Shown piece by piece: positions 25,811 through 34,134 of a stretch of 55,018 nt of DNA. Below the pieces are notes generated by a model. It made no database searches and had not been told where the DNA came from. It saw nothing but the letters and a program-made list of their open reading frames with translations. This DNA comes from Microscillaceae bacterium (GTDB taxonomy: Bacteria > Bacteroidota > Bacteroidia > Cytophagales > Microscillaceae), in the NCBI GenBank assembly GCA_025054775.1, contig JANWZA010000035.1, positions 1-55,018 of the forward strand, in the 5' to 3' direction. The translations under genes and the position numbers were made by a program. The first letter of the stretch is position 1; every line of letters starts with the position of its first letter.

Positions 25811-26188
25811 ATGCCCAATACTATCATTTTTACAGAACAAGCACCTGCCCCCATCGGACCTTACAGCCAAGCAGTTTTGGTAGGAAATACATTGTACATT
25901 TCAGGACAAATTGCTCTGAAAAATAATGTATTGATAACCGAAAACATTGAAATTGAAACGCACCAAGTTATGCAAAACATTGAGGCTATTTTGAAACAAG
26001 CCCAATTTACTTGGCAAGATGTAGTAAAATGTACTATCTTTGTTAAAGACTTAAATAACTTTGCAGCTATTAACCAAATTTACGGAAGTTATTTTCCACA
26101 AAATCCACCTGCTCGTGAAACCGTTGAGGTGAGCCGATTACCCAAAGACGTAAATGTAGAAATCTCTTGTATTGCTGTAAAACTCTAA
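25811..26188 (+). CDS. ridA: RidA-family 2-iminobutanoate/2-iminopropanoate deaminase
   Basis: 125 residues, the normal RidA size. APAPIGPYSQAVLVGNTLYI, SGQIAL and the substrate-binding Arg with PARETVEVSRLP and final Glu in VEISCIAV are conserved. It hydrolyses reactive enamines/imines released by PLP enzymes. It lies in a run of plus-strand genes with ALDH7 upstream and DUF4286 17 bases downstream. Confidence 0.93.
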   Translation: MPNTIIFTEQAPAPIGPYSQAVLVGNTLYISGQIALKNNVLITENIEIETHQVMQNIEAILKQAQFTWQDVVKCTIFVKDLNNFAAINQIYGSYFPQNPPARETVEVSRLPKDVNVEISCIAVKL

Positions 26189-26204
26189 ACCCTCTTTATG
26201 AACA

Positions 26205-26513
26205 ATGATTGTCTATAATGTAACTCTCAACGTAGATGAGAAAATTCACCAAGAATGGCTACAATGGATGCGCGAAGTCCACATCCCCGAAGTATTAGCT
26301 ACAGGACTCTTTATTGAACATAAATTCCTGCGGCTACTTTCACACGAAGCAGAAAATACAGGCTTTACCTACGCAGTACAATATTTTCTGCCTGATTTAC
26401 CCACTTACGAAACCTATCGCTTGCACTATGCACCTGCTTTGCAAGCCCAAACAACTGCTAAGTTTGGAGACAAAGTAGTAGCTTTTAGAACAATTTTAGA
26501 AACAGTTGAATAA
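26205..26513 (+). CDS. DUF4286 family protein
   Basis: 102 residues with the Bacteroidota DUF4286 pattern: MIVYNVTLNVDEKIHQEWLQWM, then VHIPEVLATG and TYAVQYFLPDLPTYETY. It is a small single domain of the dimeric alpha+beta-barrel type, with no known activity. It begins 16 bases after ridA, so the two are probably one transcript. Confidence 0.8.
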   Translation: MIVYNVTLNVDEKIHQEWLQWMREVHIPEVLATGLFIEHKFLRLLSHEAENTGFTYAVQYFLPDLPTYETYRLHYAPALQAQTTAKFGDKVVAFRTILETVE

Positions 26514-26747
26514 CAAACTTATACTTTTTCTTTTAGCCCAAATACAAACAAAACATTTGAATAACGTGGCCCCGCCTCTATCTTACTAAAATACAACTAA
26601 CAGATAAAGATAATACAAAAAGAAAAAATTTTTACACAATTACAATTAAAAAAGAACCCTAAAAAACGTCTTTTTTAGCTTCTTGTTCGTATCTTTATCG
26701 TTGTAAAAATATTCAAAATTCTAAACTCTCTAATTTAAGCTCACGCT

Positions 26748-27173
26748 ATGGCACAAGAACTAAAAAATACGTTGGGTAAAACTTTTCTTAAATTATCCTT
26801 TCAATCCGATACTCAATTGGTATATGCCCAATGGGTTAACAAAGCCAGCCTTGCAGAATTAAAAAAAGGGATTTTCCTGATTACCGAATTTATACAACAA
26901 AACCAAGCCAAATATTTGATAGATGATAGACAACGATTTGAAAGCCCTTTCATAGAATTAAATGACTGGTGGGTTTTGGAGTGGTATCCACAAATCCAGG
27001 CTCTTGGCTTGCATACAATTGCTATAGTCGCTCCCGAAAATCTTTTAGGAAAACTTTCCATAAAGGATTTGAACCATAAAATTATAGAACTACGCCCTCA
27101 AATTGAAATTTTTGCTTCTTTTTTACAAGCCTATCAATGGATCACTCAACAGCAGTATGCTATAGCCAAATAA
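26748..27173 (+). CDS. STAS/SpoIIAA-like protein, function unknown
   Basis: 141 residues. Segments such as YLIDDRQRFESPFIELNDWW and LGLHTIAIVAPENLLGKLS fit the alternating beta-alpha layout of STAS/SpoIIAA-like domains, but the similarity is structural in feel rather than a clear sequence match. No conserved phosphorylated Ser in the expected DSSG position is visible. A -7-like TATCTTTA (26690-26697) precedes it, and an A/T hairpin (CTAAAAAA-CGTC-TTTTTTAG, 26659-26678) lies upstream. If STAS-like, it would be a candidate partner for the RsbW-like kinase or SpoIIE phosphatase of the window. Confidence 0.45.
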   Translation: MAQELKNTLGKTFLKLSFQSDTQLVYAQWVNKASLAELKKGIFLITEFIQQNQAKYLIDDRQRFESPFIELNDWWVLEWYPQIQALGLHTIAIVAPENLLGKLSIKDLNHKIIELRPQIEIFASFLQAYQWITQQQYAIAK

Positions 27174-27220
27174 AATCATACTAAAAAGGTAAAACTTTCA
27201 GGCTTTATTTCTTAAAAATC

Positions 27221-27256
27221 AATAGCTTTGCAGACTTTATTTAGTGCAAAGCTATT
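27221..27256. promoter_or_regulatory. 12-bp palindrome upstream of 3-hydroxyacyl-CoA dehydrogenase
   Basis: A perfect inverted repeat, AATAGCTTTGCA (27221-27232) and TGCAAAGCTATT (27245-27256), with a 12-base loop. The plus-strand arm contains a -7 box, TAGCTTTG (27223-27230), so the palindrome overlaps the likely promoter. It could be an operator or a hairpin at the start of the transcript; it is not followed by a T-run, so a terminator is less likely. Confidence 0.5.
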
Positions 27257-27307
27257 TGATAATAACTTATCACCTAAAATTTACCTTTTATTCCTTTGTT
27301 TACCACT

Positions 27308-28204
27308 ATGAAAAATATAGCTATTATCGGTTCTGGAACTATGGGCAATGGCATTGCTCACGTATTCGCTCAAAATGACTTTCAAGTAAGCCTGTGTGAT
27401 ATATCTCCCGAGGCACTCTCCAAAGCCCTCGCTACAATAGAAAAAAATTTAGACCGACAAATCCAAAAAGCAACTATTTCAGAGGAAACCAAGCAAAAAG
27501 CTTTGCAAAACATCAACACGTATACTCTTATTGCCGAAGCCGTACATAATGCTGACCTCGTTATAGAAGCTGTATCAGAGAACATTCAAGTAAAACTAGA
27601 AGTATTCAAAGATATTGACCACTTCGCCCCCGAGCATACTATCTTAGCCTCTAATACTTCTTCTATTTCTATCACTAAAATAGCTGCTAATACCCGCCGA
27701 CCTGACAAAGTAATCGGTATGCACTTCTTCAATCCCGTCCCTATTATGAAATTAGTTGAGGTAATCAAAGGCTATGCGACCTCTGAGGAAACGACGCAAA
27801 AAATCAAAGAAATTTCTGAAAAAATAGGAAAAATTGCCGTAGAAGTAAACGACTATCCCGGTTTTGTTGCTAACCGCATCCTTATGCCCATGCTCAACGA
27901 AGCATTTTATACACTTTACGAAGGTGTGGCTGGCGTAGAGGAAATTGATACAATCATGAAATTAGGTATGGCGCACCCTATGGGGCCTCTGCAATTAGCC
28001 GATTTCATAGGTTTGGATATTTGTTTAGATATTTTGAGAGTAATGCACACTGGTTTGGGCAACCCCAAATATGCTCCTTGCCCACTCTTGGTCAATATGG
28101 TAGAAGCAGGACACAAGGGAGTTAAGTCAGGTATTGGTTTTTATGATTATTCACACGGAGGCAAAAATCTTGTAGTATCCCCACGATTTGCTAAAAATAA
28201 ATAG
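27308..28204 (+). CDS. hbd: 3-hydroxybutyryl-/3-hydroxyacyl-CoA dehydrogenase
   Basis: 298 residues from ATG 27308; the frame also extends four codons to a TTG at 27296, which is ignored. The dinucleotide fold IAIIGSGTMGNGIAHVFAQ opens the protein, HFFNPVPIMKLVEVI holds the catalytic His and NP pair, and PGFVANRILMPMLNEA starts the C-terminal domain. It converts 3-hydroxyacyl-CoA to 3-oxoacyl-CoA with NAD(P) in fatty-acid oxidation or butyrate-type metabolism. A palindrome over the promoter suggests it has its own regulation. Confidence 0.94.
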   Translation: MKNIAIIGSGTMGNGIAHVFAQNDFQVSLCDISPEALSKALATIEKNLDRQIQKATISEETKQKALQNINTYTLIAEAVHNADLVIEAVSENIQVKLEVFKDIDHFAPEHTILASNTSSISITKIAANTRRPDKVIGMHFFNPVPIMKLVEVIKGYATSEETTQKIKEISEKIGKIAVEVNDYPGFVANRILMPMLNEAFYTLYEGVAGVEEIDTIMKLGMAHPMGPLQLADFIGLDICLDILRVMHTGLGNPKYAPCPLLVNMVEAGHKGVKSGIGFYDYSHGGKNLVVSPRFAKNK

Positions 28205-28260
28205 TTTGCTCATATTTTCAAAATATTATCAATCCTAATTTTTAGTGGGCGTTCCTCCTC

Positions 28261-28379
28261 CCTTTTTTCGCTTTGCTCAAAGGGCTTCGGAGGAACTTTG
28301 CAGGGCTTCGCTAACGCTTCGGTGCTTCGCACTAGGCCCTGCACGCTTGCTCTTTCAATCCCTAACGCATTTGAAAGTA
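28261..28379 (-). repeat. Interspersed intergenic element, copy A
   Basis: Read on the minus strand, the element contains, in order, TACTTT, GGATTGAAAGAGCAA, a 20-base variable segment, AGCACCGAAGC, TAGCGAAGCCCT, GCAAA, CCCTTTGAG and GAAAAAAGG. The same blocks in the same order and spacing occur at 40976-41102. Copy A can fold: GCAGGGC in the variable segment pairs with GCCCTGC downstream, enclosing GTGC-GAA-GCAC. Confidence 0.7.
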
Positions 28380-28620
28380 TCAAAAAAATCAAAAGCTCTG
28401 GCATTGTTAAAATAGTATAGATAAATGATCTTAAACTTTACAAAATTTTGTTGACTTGCATTTTGGACATCGTTCCCATAGTTTCAGGGTTTTACTAATT
28501 TTTTTGCAAAAAAAAATCTATACAAAATTAACAATACTCTGTTTTTTTATCTTCCGATTTATTAGTTTACAGCCTAACCTTGCAAGCCTAACGGCTAGCT
28601 CCTAACTATGCTTTGAATTT

Positions 28621-28658
28621 TCCTTTTGCTTTGGAGTATCAGCAAAAAAGCAAAAGGA
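28621..28658. terminator. 12-bp inverted repeat, possible terminator
   Basis: TCCTTTTGCTTT (28621-28632) and AAAGCAAAAGGA (28647-28658) are perfectly complementary around a 14-base loop, followed by GAGTTTTTGC. It is over 400 bases beyond hbd, so it may terminate a read-through transcript or belong to a second repeat type. Confidence 0.4.
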
Positions 28659-28849
28659 GAGTTTTTGCTTATACCTTGGTACTTTTCACCTTTCTTTTTA
28701 TTTTCTTATCTTTGCCATAAAAACAAAGTATCAAAAAATAACCTCAAACCGTAGCATAAACTTACTTTACTAAACTGCAACAAAGAAAAATATAATTTTT
28801 TTATCAAAACCAAAGATTATTATTTTTAAGATAATACCTATTTTTTTCT

Positions 28850-30850
28850 ATGAAAACAAAAACAACTGAAATGTACTTTAACCGAAAAAATTACACTGAC
28901 GAGCAACTTTTTTATATCTATAAAGCACTCATCAAACCCCGCCTTATTGAAGAGCGTATGCTCATTTTGTTAAGGCAAGGTAAAATTTCTAAATGGTTTT
29001 CAGGCATGGGGCAGGAAGCCATTGCGGTAGGAAGCACATTAGCCCTTGAACCTACGGACTACATCTTACCCTTGCACCGAAATTTAGGAGTTTTTACTAC
29101 CCGTGGTATTCCCTTAGATAGACTTTTTGCTCAATTTCAGGGGAAAAAATCAGGCTATACCAAAGGGCGCGACCGATCCTTTCACTTCGGAAGTAAAGAG
29201 CATCACATCGTAGGTATGATTTCGCACTTAGGACCGCAACTAGCCGTAGCTTGTGGTATCGCTTTAGCCGAAAAATTGAATAGAACCAAAGGGGTTGCCT
29301 TAGCTTACACTGGTGATGGAGGTACTAGCGAAGGCGATTTTCACGAAGCCCTTAACGTAGCCTCAGTTTGGGATCTGCCTGTTATCTTCTTGATTGAAAA
29401 TAATCAATATGGACTTTCTACCCCTACCTCAGAACAATACCGCTGTAAGCATCTGGTAGACAAAGGCATTGGCTATGGCATGGAAGCCGTACAAATTGAT
29501 GGAAACAACGTGTTAGAGGTGTATAGTACCGTCTTACATTATGCTACCGAAATGCGATACCACCCACGCCCAGTTCTCATTGAAGCAATTACCTTCCGCA
29601 TGCGAGGACACGAGGAAGCCTCAGGCACAAAGTACGTTCCACAACATCTATTTGATGAGTGGGCTTTGAAGGATCCTATCGCTAATTATGAAAAATATTT
29701 GATTGATAACCAAATTATTTCGCAAAAAATGGCACTAGACGTGCAAGAGATTTTTAGAAAAGAAATTAACGATGCCTTTGAAAAAGCCTATAACGAAGAC
29801 TTTATCGTACCTAATACCGAAGAAGAATTAGCCGATGTGTATGCACCTTATCACCCTAAATATATCGCTCCAAATTTTCAGAATGTCGCTGAAAAACGCA
29901 TGATCGATGCCATTTCTGACGGCTTACGGCAAGCCATGATAAAATTTCCTAATCTAGTACTTATGGGACAGGATATTGCCGAGTATGGAGGAGCATTCAA
30001 AATTACCAAAGGTTTTGTAGAAGAGTTTGGCAAAGAACGTGTACGAAATACGCCTTTGTGTGAGTCAGCTATTATAGGAGCAGGGTTAGGTCTATCAGTT
30101 AAAGGTTGGAAATCAGTAATTGAAATGCAATTTGCTGATTTCGTGAGTATGGGTTTTAATCAAATCGTAAATAATTTGGCTAAAATTCACTGGCGCTGGG
30201 GGCAGAATGCTGACGTAGTAATACGCATGCCCACAGGAGCAGGCACTTCTGCAGGTCCCTTTCACTCACAATCCAATGAAGCATGGTTCTTCCATACCCC
30301 AGGCTTAAAAATCGTATACCCCTCCACACCATATTATGCCAAAGGGCTACTTTGTGCCGCTATTGAAGATCCTAACCCTGTTATGTACTTTGAACATAAA
30401 TTTTTGTATCGTTCTACCCTAGAAAACATACCCAACGAATATTATACCTTACCCATAGGCAAAGCCCGCTACGTAACGCAAGGCAATGAAATTACAATTA
30501 TTACTTACGGCTTAGCAGTACACTGGGCAAAAGAAGCCTTAGACGAACTCAACTACCACGAAGCCGATCTGATTGACCTTTGTACTCTCTTACCTTGGGA
30601 TACGCATACTGTGGCTGAAAGCGTAAAAAAAACAGGAAAAGTACTGGTATGCCACGAAGATACCCTTACAGGAGGAATTGCAGCCGAAATATCTGCCTGG
30701 ATCGCAGAGCATCTTTTCCAATATCTAGATGCACCTATCATGCGAGAGGCTTCGCTAGATACCCCCGTACCTTTCGCCAGTACTTTGGAGCAGAATTTTT
30801 TACCTAAAAAACGTATCAAAGAAAAAATACAAAAATTGATAGCATTCTAA
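28850..30850 (+). CDS. 2-oxoacid (2-oxoisovalerate) dehydrogenase E1, fused alpha-beta subunits
   Basis: 666 residues, equal to an E1-alpha (about 1-330) joined to an E1-beta (about 345-666). The alpha part has GMGQEAIAVG, the HRNLGVFTTRG region and the thiamine-diphosphate motif GDGGTSEGDFHEALNVAS with ENNQYGLSTP. The beta part has VLMGQDIAEYGGAFKIT and GGIAAEISAWIAEHLF. It decarboxylates branched-chain 2-oxoacids (or a related 2-oxoacid) and passes the acyl group to E2. E2 and E3 genes are not in the window. Single-chain E1 is usual in Bacteroidota. Confidence 0.92.
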   Translation: MKTKTTEMYFNRKNYTDEQLFYIYKALIKPRLIEERMLILLRQGKISKWFSGMGQEAIAVGSTLALEPTDYILPLHRNLGVFTTRGIPLDRLFAQFQGKKSGYTKGRDRSFHFGSKEHHIVGMISHLGPQLAVACGIALAEKLNRTKGVALAYTGDGGTSEGDFHEALNVASVWDLPVIFLIENNQYGLSTPTSEQYRCKHLVDKGIGYGMEAVQIDGNNVLEVYSTVLHYATEMRYHPRPVLIEAITFRMRGHEEASGTKYVPQHLFDEWALKDPIANYEKYLIDNQIISQKMALDVQEIFRKEINDAFEKAYNEDFIVPNTEEELADVYAPYHPKYIAPNFQNVAEKRMIDAISDGLRQAMIKFPNLVLMGQDIAEYGGAFKITKGFVEEFGKERVRNTPLCESAIIGAGLGLSVKGWKSVIEMQFADFVSMGFNQIVNNLAKIHWRWGQNADVVIRMPTGAGTSAGPFHSQSNEAWFFHTPGLKIVYPSTPYYAKGLLCAAIEDPNPVMYFEHKFLYRSTLENIPNEYYTLPIGKARYVTQGNEITIITYGLAVHWAKEALDELNYHEADLIDLCTLLPWDTHTVAESVKKTGKVLVCHEDTLTGGIAAEISAWIAEHLFQYLDAPIMREASLDTPVPFASTLEQNFLPKKRIKEKIQKLIAF

Positions 30851-30949
30851 AATTATGATTTAGGTTATGTTGGCAAAATGTTACTACACACTTCAGAACA
30901 TAACCTTTCTACTATTTCTATTCAGCGTAGCTATGCTACCATAAAACAC

Positions 30950-30983
30950 TTGAAAAGAAAAATATTGTTTTTTACTACTTTTG
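30950..30983 (+). promoter_or_regulatory. Bacteroidota-type promoter of rpe
   Basis: TTG (30950-30952), 23 bases, then TACTTTTG (30976-30983), within the accepted spacing range. Initiation would be near 30990, about 100 bases before the rpe ATG. Confidence 0.45.
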
Positions 30984-31087
30984 CATCAAGAAAAGCAAGA
31001 AGCAAGGTAATTGTACGTTCCTTTGTTTGCAAGTAAAAAAAGTAATCTGCAAAAAATTAACCATTTTTATTTATTGTTATCTCTTTC

Positions 31088-31792
31088 ATGCCTCAAAAAA
31101 CTATCATTATTGCACCATCTATTTTAGCCGCCAACTTTGGCAACCTAGCACAAGCCATACAGATGGTGAATGAAAGCCAAGCCGACTGGCTTCATTTAGA
31201 TATAATGGACGGAGTGTTTGTACCTAACATCTCTTTTGGTATGCCCGTATGCCAAGCCATTCAATCCTTAGCAAAAAAACCTTTGGATTACCACCTCATG
31301 ATACAAGCCCCAGAGCGTTATTTGCCTGTTTTCAAGGAGCTAGGAGCTAATAGTATTTCAGTACATTATGAGGCATGTACACACTTGCACAGGCAAATAC
31401 AAACCATCAAAGATTTAGGTTGCAAAGCAGGGGTAGCTATCAATCCACACACGCCTGTAAGTGTTCTAGAAGAAGTAATAGAAATGATAGATTTGGTATG
31501 TTTAATGAGTGTAAATCCAGGCTTTGGAGGGCAAAAGTTTATTCCACAATCTCTGCAAAAGATAGAAAAATTACGTAATTTGATAGAAAAAAATAATGCT
31601 CACGCTCTCATAGAAGTTGATGGTGGGGTAAATGCTAATAATATGCAAAGTATTATAGCAGCAGGAGCTAATGTATTGGTAGCAGGAAATTTCGTGTTTA
31701 ATTCACCCAACCCTTTGCAAACCATAGCAGAAATACGAACTAACACGACACTTGCAAAACGCACAACAAACAACGATAAGCAACACTTATAA
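31088..31792 (+). CDS. rpe: Ribulose-phosphate 3-epimerase
   Basis: 234 residues, (beta/alpha)8 barrel. IAPSILAANFGNLAQAIQ, the catalytic WLHLDIMDGVFVPN, MSVNPGFGGQKFIPQSLQK and EVDGGVNANN are all in place. It interconverts ribulose-5-phosphate and xylulose-5-phosphate in the pentose phosphate pathway. A non-conserved polar tail of about 15 residues follows the last barrel helix. Nothing suggests an operon with the genes downstream. Confidence 0.96.
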   Translation: MPQKTIIIAPSILAANFGNLAQAIQMVNESQADWLHLDIMDGVFVPNISFGMPVCQAIQSLAKKPLDYHLMIQAPERYLPVFKELGANSISVHYEACTHLHRQIQTIKDLGCKAGVAINPHTPVSVLEEVIEMIDLVCLMSVNPGFGGQKFIPQSLQKIEKLRNLIEKNNAHALIEVDGGVNANNMQSIIAAGANVLVAGNFVFNSPNPLQTIAEIRTNTTLAKRTTNNDKQHL

Positions 31793-31886
31793 TTTTTTAG
31801 AAACAAATCAGTCTGATTTTTGCATATTAAAAATAAATAATACTTTTGTCATAAGTTTTTGATTCACGCTCCAAACCCTTAATTGT

Positions 31887-32306
31887 ATGCAAGACCGCAA
31901 CGTAAAAGGCTACTTAAAGCAAATAGCTGAAAAACTGAACGGAAATTACACAGAATATACCGAAGATTTAGTAATTATTACTATCCCTTTGGAAGGCAAA
32001 CCTGACAGGTTTCAGAGTGTAAAAGCACTAATTACAGAAAAAGAAGGACAACTGCGACTCATCTTTACCTCTACCGTCTGTCGTATTCACGAATACCCAA
32101 ATATAGATTTTAGGCATTTGTTAGAGGAAAATTACGATTTAATTTATGCCAAAATTTGCATTACCGATGAAGACTATTTAGAGGTAATGTCTTCTATTAA
32201 CTATGATTTATGTACGCTTGATGAGTTATATTATATGATCTTGGAAACTGTAAAAAAAGCCGACGCCTTAGAAGCCGAAGTTACCGAAGGCAAAGATGTT
32301 CACTAA
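31887..32306 (+). CDS. Hypothetical acidic protein, YbjN/secretion-chaperone-like fold
   Basis: 139 residues, acidic, one compact alpha+beta domain with no signal or membrane segment. The succession YTEYTEDLVIITIPL, QLRLIFTSTVCRI and LLEENYDLIYAKICI then EDYLEVMSSI resembles the YbjN / type III chaperone-like fold, in which a helix precedes a five-stranded sheet. No motif is firm. Its last 11 bases overlap the start of the downstream membrane glycosyltransferase, so the two are probably translationally coupled and functionally linked. Confidence 0.5.
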   Translation: MQDRNVKGYLKQIAEKLNGNYTEYTEDLVIITIPLEGKPDRFQSVKALITEKEGQLRLIFTSTVCRIHEYPNIDFRHLLEENYDLIYAKICITDEDYLEVMSSINYDLCTLDELYYMILETVKKADALEAEVTEGKDVH

Positions 32307-34059
32307 CAAATCCCAAAAAAGCTATTCTTACAAACTTATTTTTCTCTTTTTGCTTTTAGTTTGGGTGGTAGGAATAGCTTTTTTGTTGTATGCTCTCTAT
32401 ATTTTATTTGGCTTTTCATACAATGATTTTACTCTTGGATTACTCAAAAAATACAATAAATTAGACAAAATTATCCTCTTCCAAGAGCGATATTTTACTA
32501 TTCTCACTTTCCAAATCACTCGTTTTTTTGTTGTTTTATCACTTCTTTTTTGGTTAATTAGTGTTTATTTTTTAGGCTTTTTAAGCCAATTACTGCAAAA
32601 ATTTATTAGCTACATAGGGCAATATTTCATCAAAATTGCTCAAATCTACCAATCTTTTCTGCAAATAGAAAAGCTAATTTTCTGCTCCTTTTTTGTAACT
32701 ATTTTTTTTATCAATCTGAAAGATGTACTGCTCTTTCCGCTCATGATTGATGAAGTTTTTAACTATGTTTTCCTTAGTTCCAAAGGCCTTTTAGTGTCTG
32801 CAACTTACTATCCAGGTCCTAACAATCACGTTTTTTATACGCTTTGCGTAGCTTTTTTAGATAAGTTTTTGAACCAAACCGAACTAATTTTACGTTTACC
32901 TTCTTTTATTTCTAGCCTGTTTTTACTACTCATCCTGTTCACATGGCAATATGCAAAATATGGCTTTGTGATTGCGTTTTCAACAGTACAAATATTAGCT
33001 TTTTTACCTGCTTTTCGTTTTTATAGCTTCCAAGGGAGAGGTTACATGCTCACCGCTTTATGTGCTTTAACAAGCCTTTTTTGGGTAGAAAAGTACCTTA
33101 TTAGGCCAAATGAAACAACTTTGGAAAGCAAAATTTTGTTTGTCTTTATCAATTTTTTGAGCTTTTACACTATACCAACTTATTTATATTTTAGCGTAAG
33201 TTTATTCACTTTTGGGCTAATTTGGGCAAAAAAAAGTCTGAAAAAGCAATGGATTATTACTTATTTTTTTATTGCAATTTGCACAATAATAGCCTATTTA
33301 CCTATCATTTTTTTGAATGGATTAAATAGTTTAGTAGCCAATTCTTGGGTAAAACCTTTAAGTTGGAACGAGTTTTTGGGTCAAATTCCAAACTATTTAG
33401 TAGAGTTTTCTAATTTCCTTTGGTTAGATAATCAAGGAGCTTATTTCTTGATTTTGCTGTTCATTATTTCTACTTTTTATCTTTACAAAGAATATTTTAC
33501 ATCAAAAAAGCTCCAAGAATATGCTTTTTTTTTACTTTTGATTACAATATTTCTAGTACCTCTACCCCTTATTTTTTTGCAAAAAGTATTGCCTTTTGTA
33601 CGAATTTGGCTTTACTTACAGCCTGTTTTAATACTTATTTTACTGTTCCTTATTCATCATTTTCTAGCAGAAAATACAAGAAAAATCACACTTGGAGGGA
33701 TTATTATGTGGATTTTTATTAGCAATTTTACAGAAATTTTTAAGTTCCACCGACCACTTGAATGGCAGATTATCAGTCAAAAAATAATCACTCAAAAGCC
33801 TCAAAAAATCTTTGTAAATGAAGATACCTACAATGTTTTTCTACGTTATCAAGCCTTAAAACAAGGACAAAATGTTACTTTTCTCTGCGAAAAAATAGAT
33901 ACTTCTTTACACTATGACTACATAATTTTAGAAAAAAAACGTCTCAAAACGATTGCTCAAAGCATACAAAATTATTTAAAGAGAAATTATTTTGTATCTG
34001 AACAGAACCAAGACGTACAAATTTACCTACCAATGAACACAAAAGCAGACCAAAAATAG
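32296..34059 (+). CDS. Integral-membrane glycosyltransferase, GT39/PMT-like
   Basis: 587 residues with about 11-12 hydrophobic helices. After the first helices a loop carries PLMIDEVFNYVF, the Asp-Glu pair typical of the PMT/ArnT GT-C superfamily. A loop reading YYPGPNNHVFY follows, the family place for acceptor-side binding, and a soluble C-terminal domain of about 100 residues (VNEDTYNVFLRYQALKQG). GT-C enzymes transfer sugars from polyprenyl-phosphate donors to lipids or proteins at the membrane. The substrate is unknown. The start overlaps the preceding gene by 11 bases. Confidence 0.75.
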   Translation: MFTNKSQKSYSYKLIFLFLLLVWVVGIAFLLYALYILFGFSYNDFTLGLLKKYNKLDKIILFQERYFTILTFQITRFFVVLSLLFWLISVYFLGFLSQLLQKFISYIGQYFIKIAQIYQSFLQIEKLIFCSFFVTIFFINLKDVLLFPLMIDEVFNYVFLSSKGLLVSATYYPGPNNHVFYTLCVAFLDKFLNQTELILRLPSFISSLFLLLILFTWQYAKYGFVIAFSTVQILAFLPAFRFYSFQGRGYMLTALCALTSLFWVEKYLIRPNETTLESKILFVFINFLSFYTIPTYLYFSVSLFTFGLIWAKKSLKKQWIITYFFIAICTIIAYLPIIFLNGLNSLVANSWVKPLSWNEFLGQIPNYLVEFSNFLWLDNQGAYFLILLFIISTFYLYKEYFTSKKLQEYAFFLLLITIFLVPLPLIFLQKVLPFVRIWLYLQPVLILILLFLIHHFLAENTRKITLGGIIMWIFISNFTEIFKFHRPLEWQIISQKIITQKPQKIFVNEDTYNVFLRYQALKQGQNVTFLCEKIDTSLHYDYIILEKKRLKTIAQSIQNYLKRNYFVSEQNQDVQIYLPMNTKADQK

Positions 34060-34134
34060 ACTATTGAGTTAGAGTTTGAAGTGTATTTGTTACATTACTC
34101 TGTATAGAAGTTTGACTAAAAGCAGCCTTTATTA

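Larger units (their letters stand above)
28205..28849. other. Long intergenic region with interspersed repeat and hairpin
   Basis: 645 bases without a credible gene. It contains repeat copy A (28261-28379), a strong hairpin (28621-28658) and a -7-like TATCTTTG near 28708. A 64-codon open frame on the minus strand runs through the repeat, but copy B has stops in the same frame, so it is not treated as coding. Confidence 0.5.

Noticed and set aside
28340-28380. GATTGAAAG sequence resembling the end of CRISPR repeats
   Set aside because: Only one unit occurs per copy, no spaced array is present and no cas gene is in the window.
28210-28404. 64-codon minus-strand frame through repeat copy A
   Set aside because: Copy B has stops in the same frame and the match between copies is in nucleic-acid blocks, so the open frame looks accidental.
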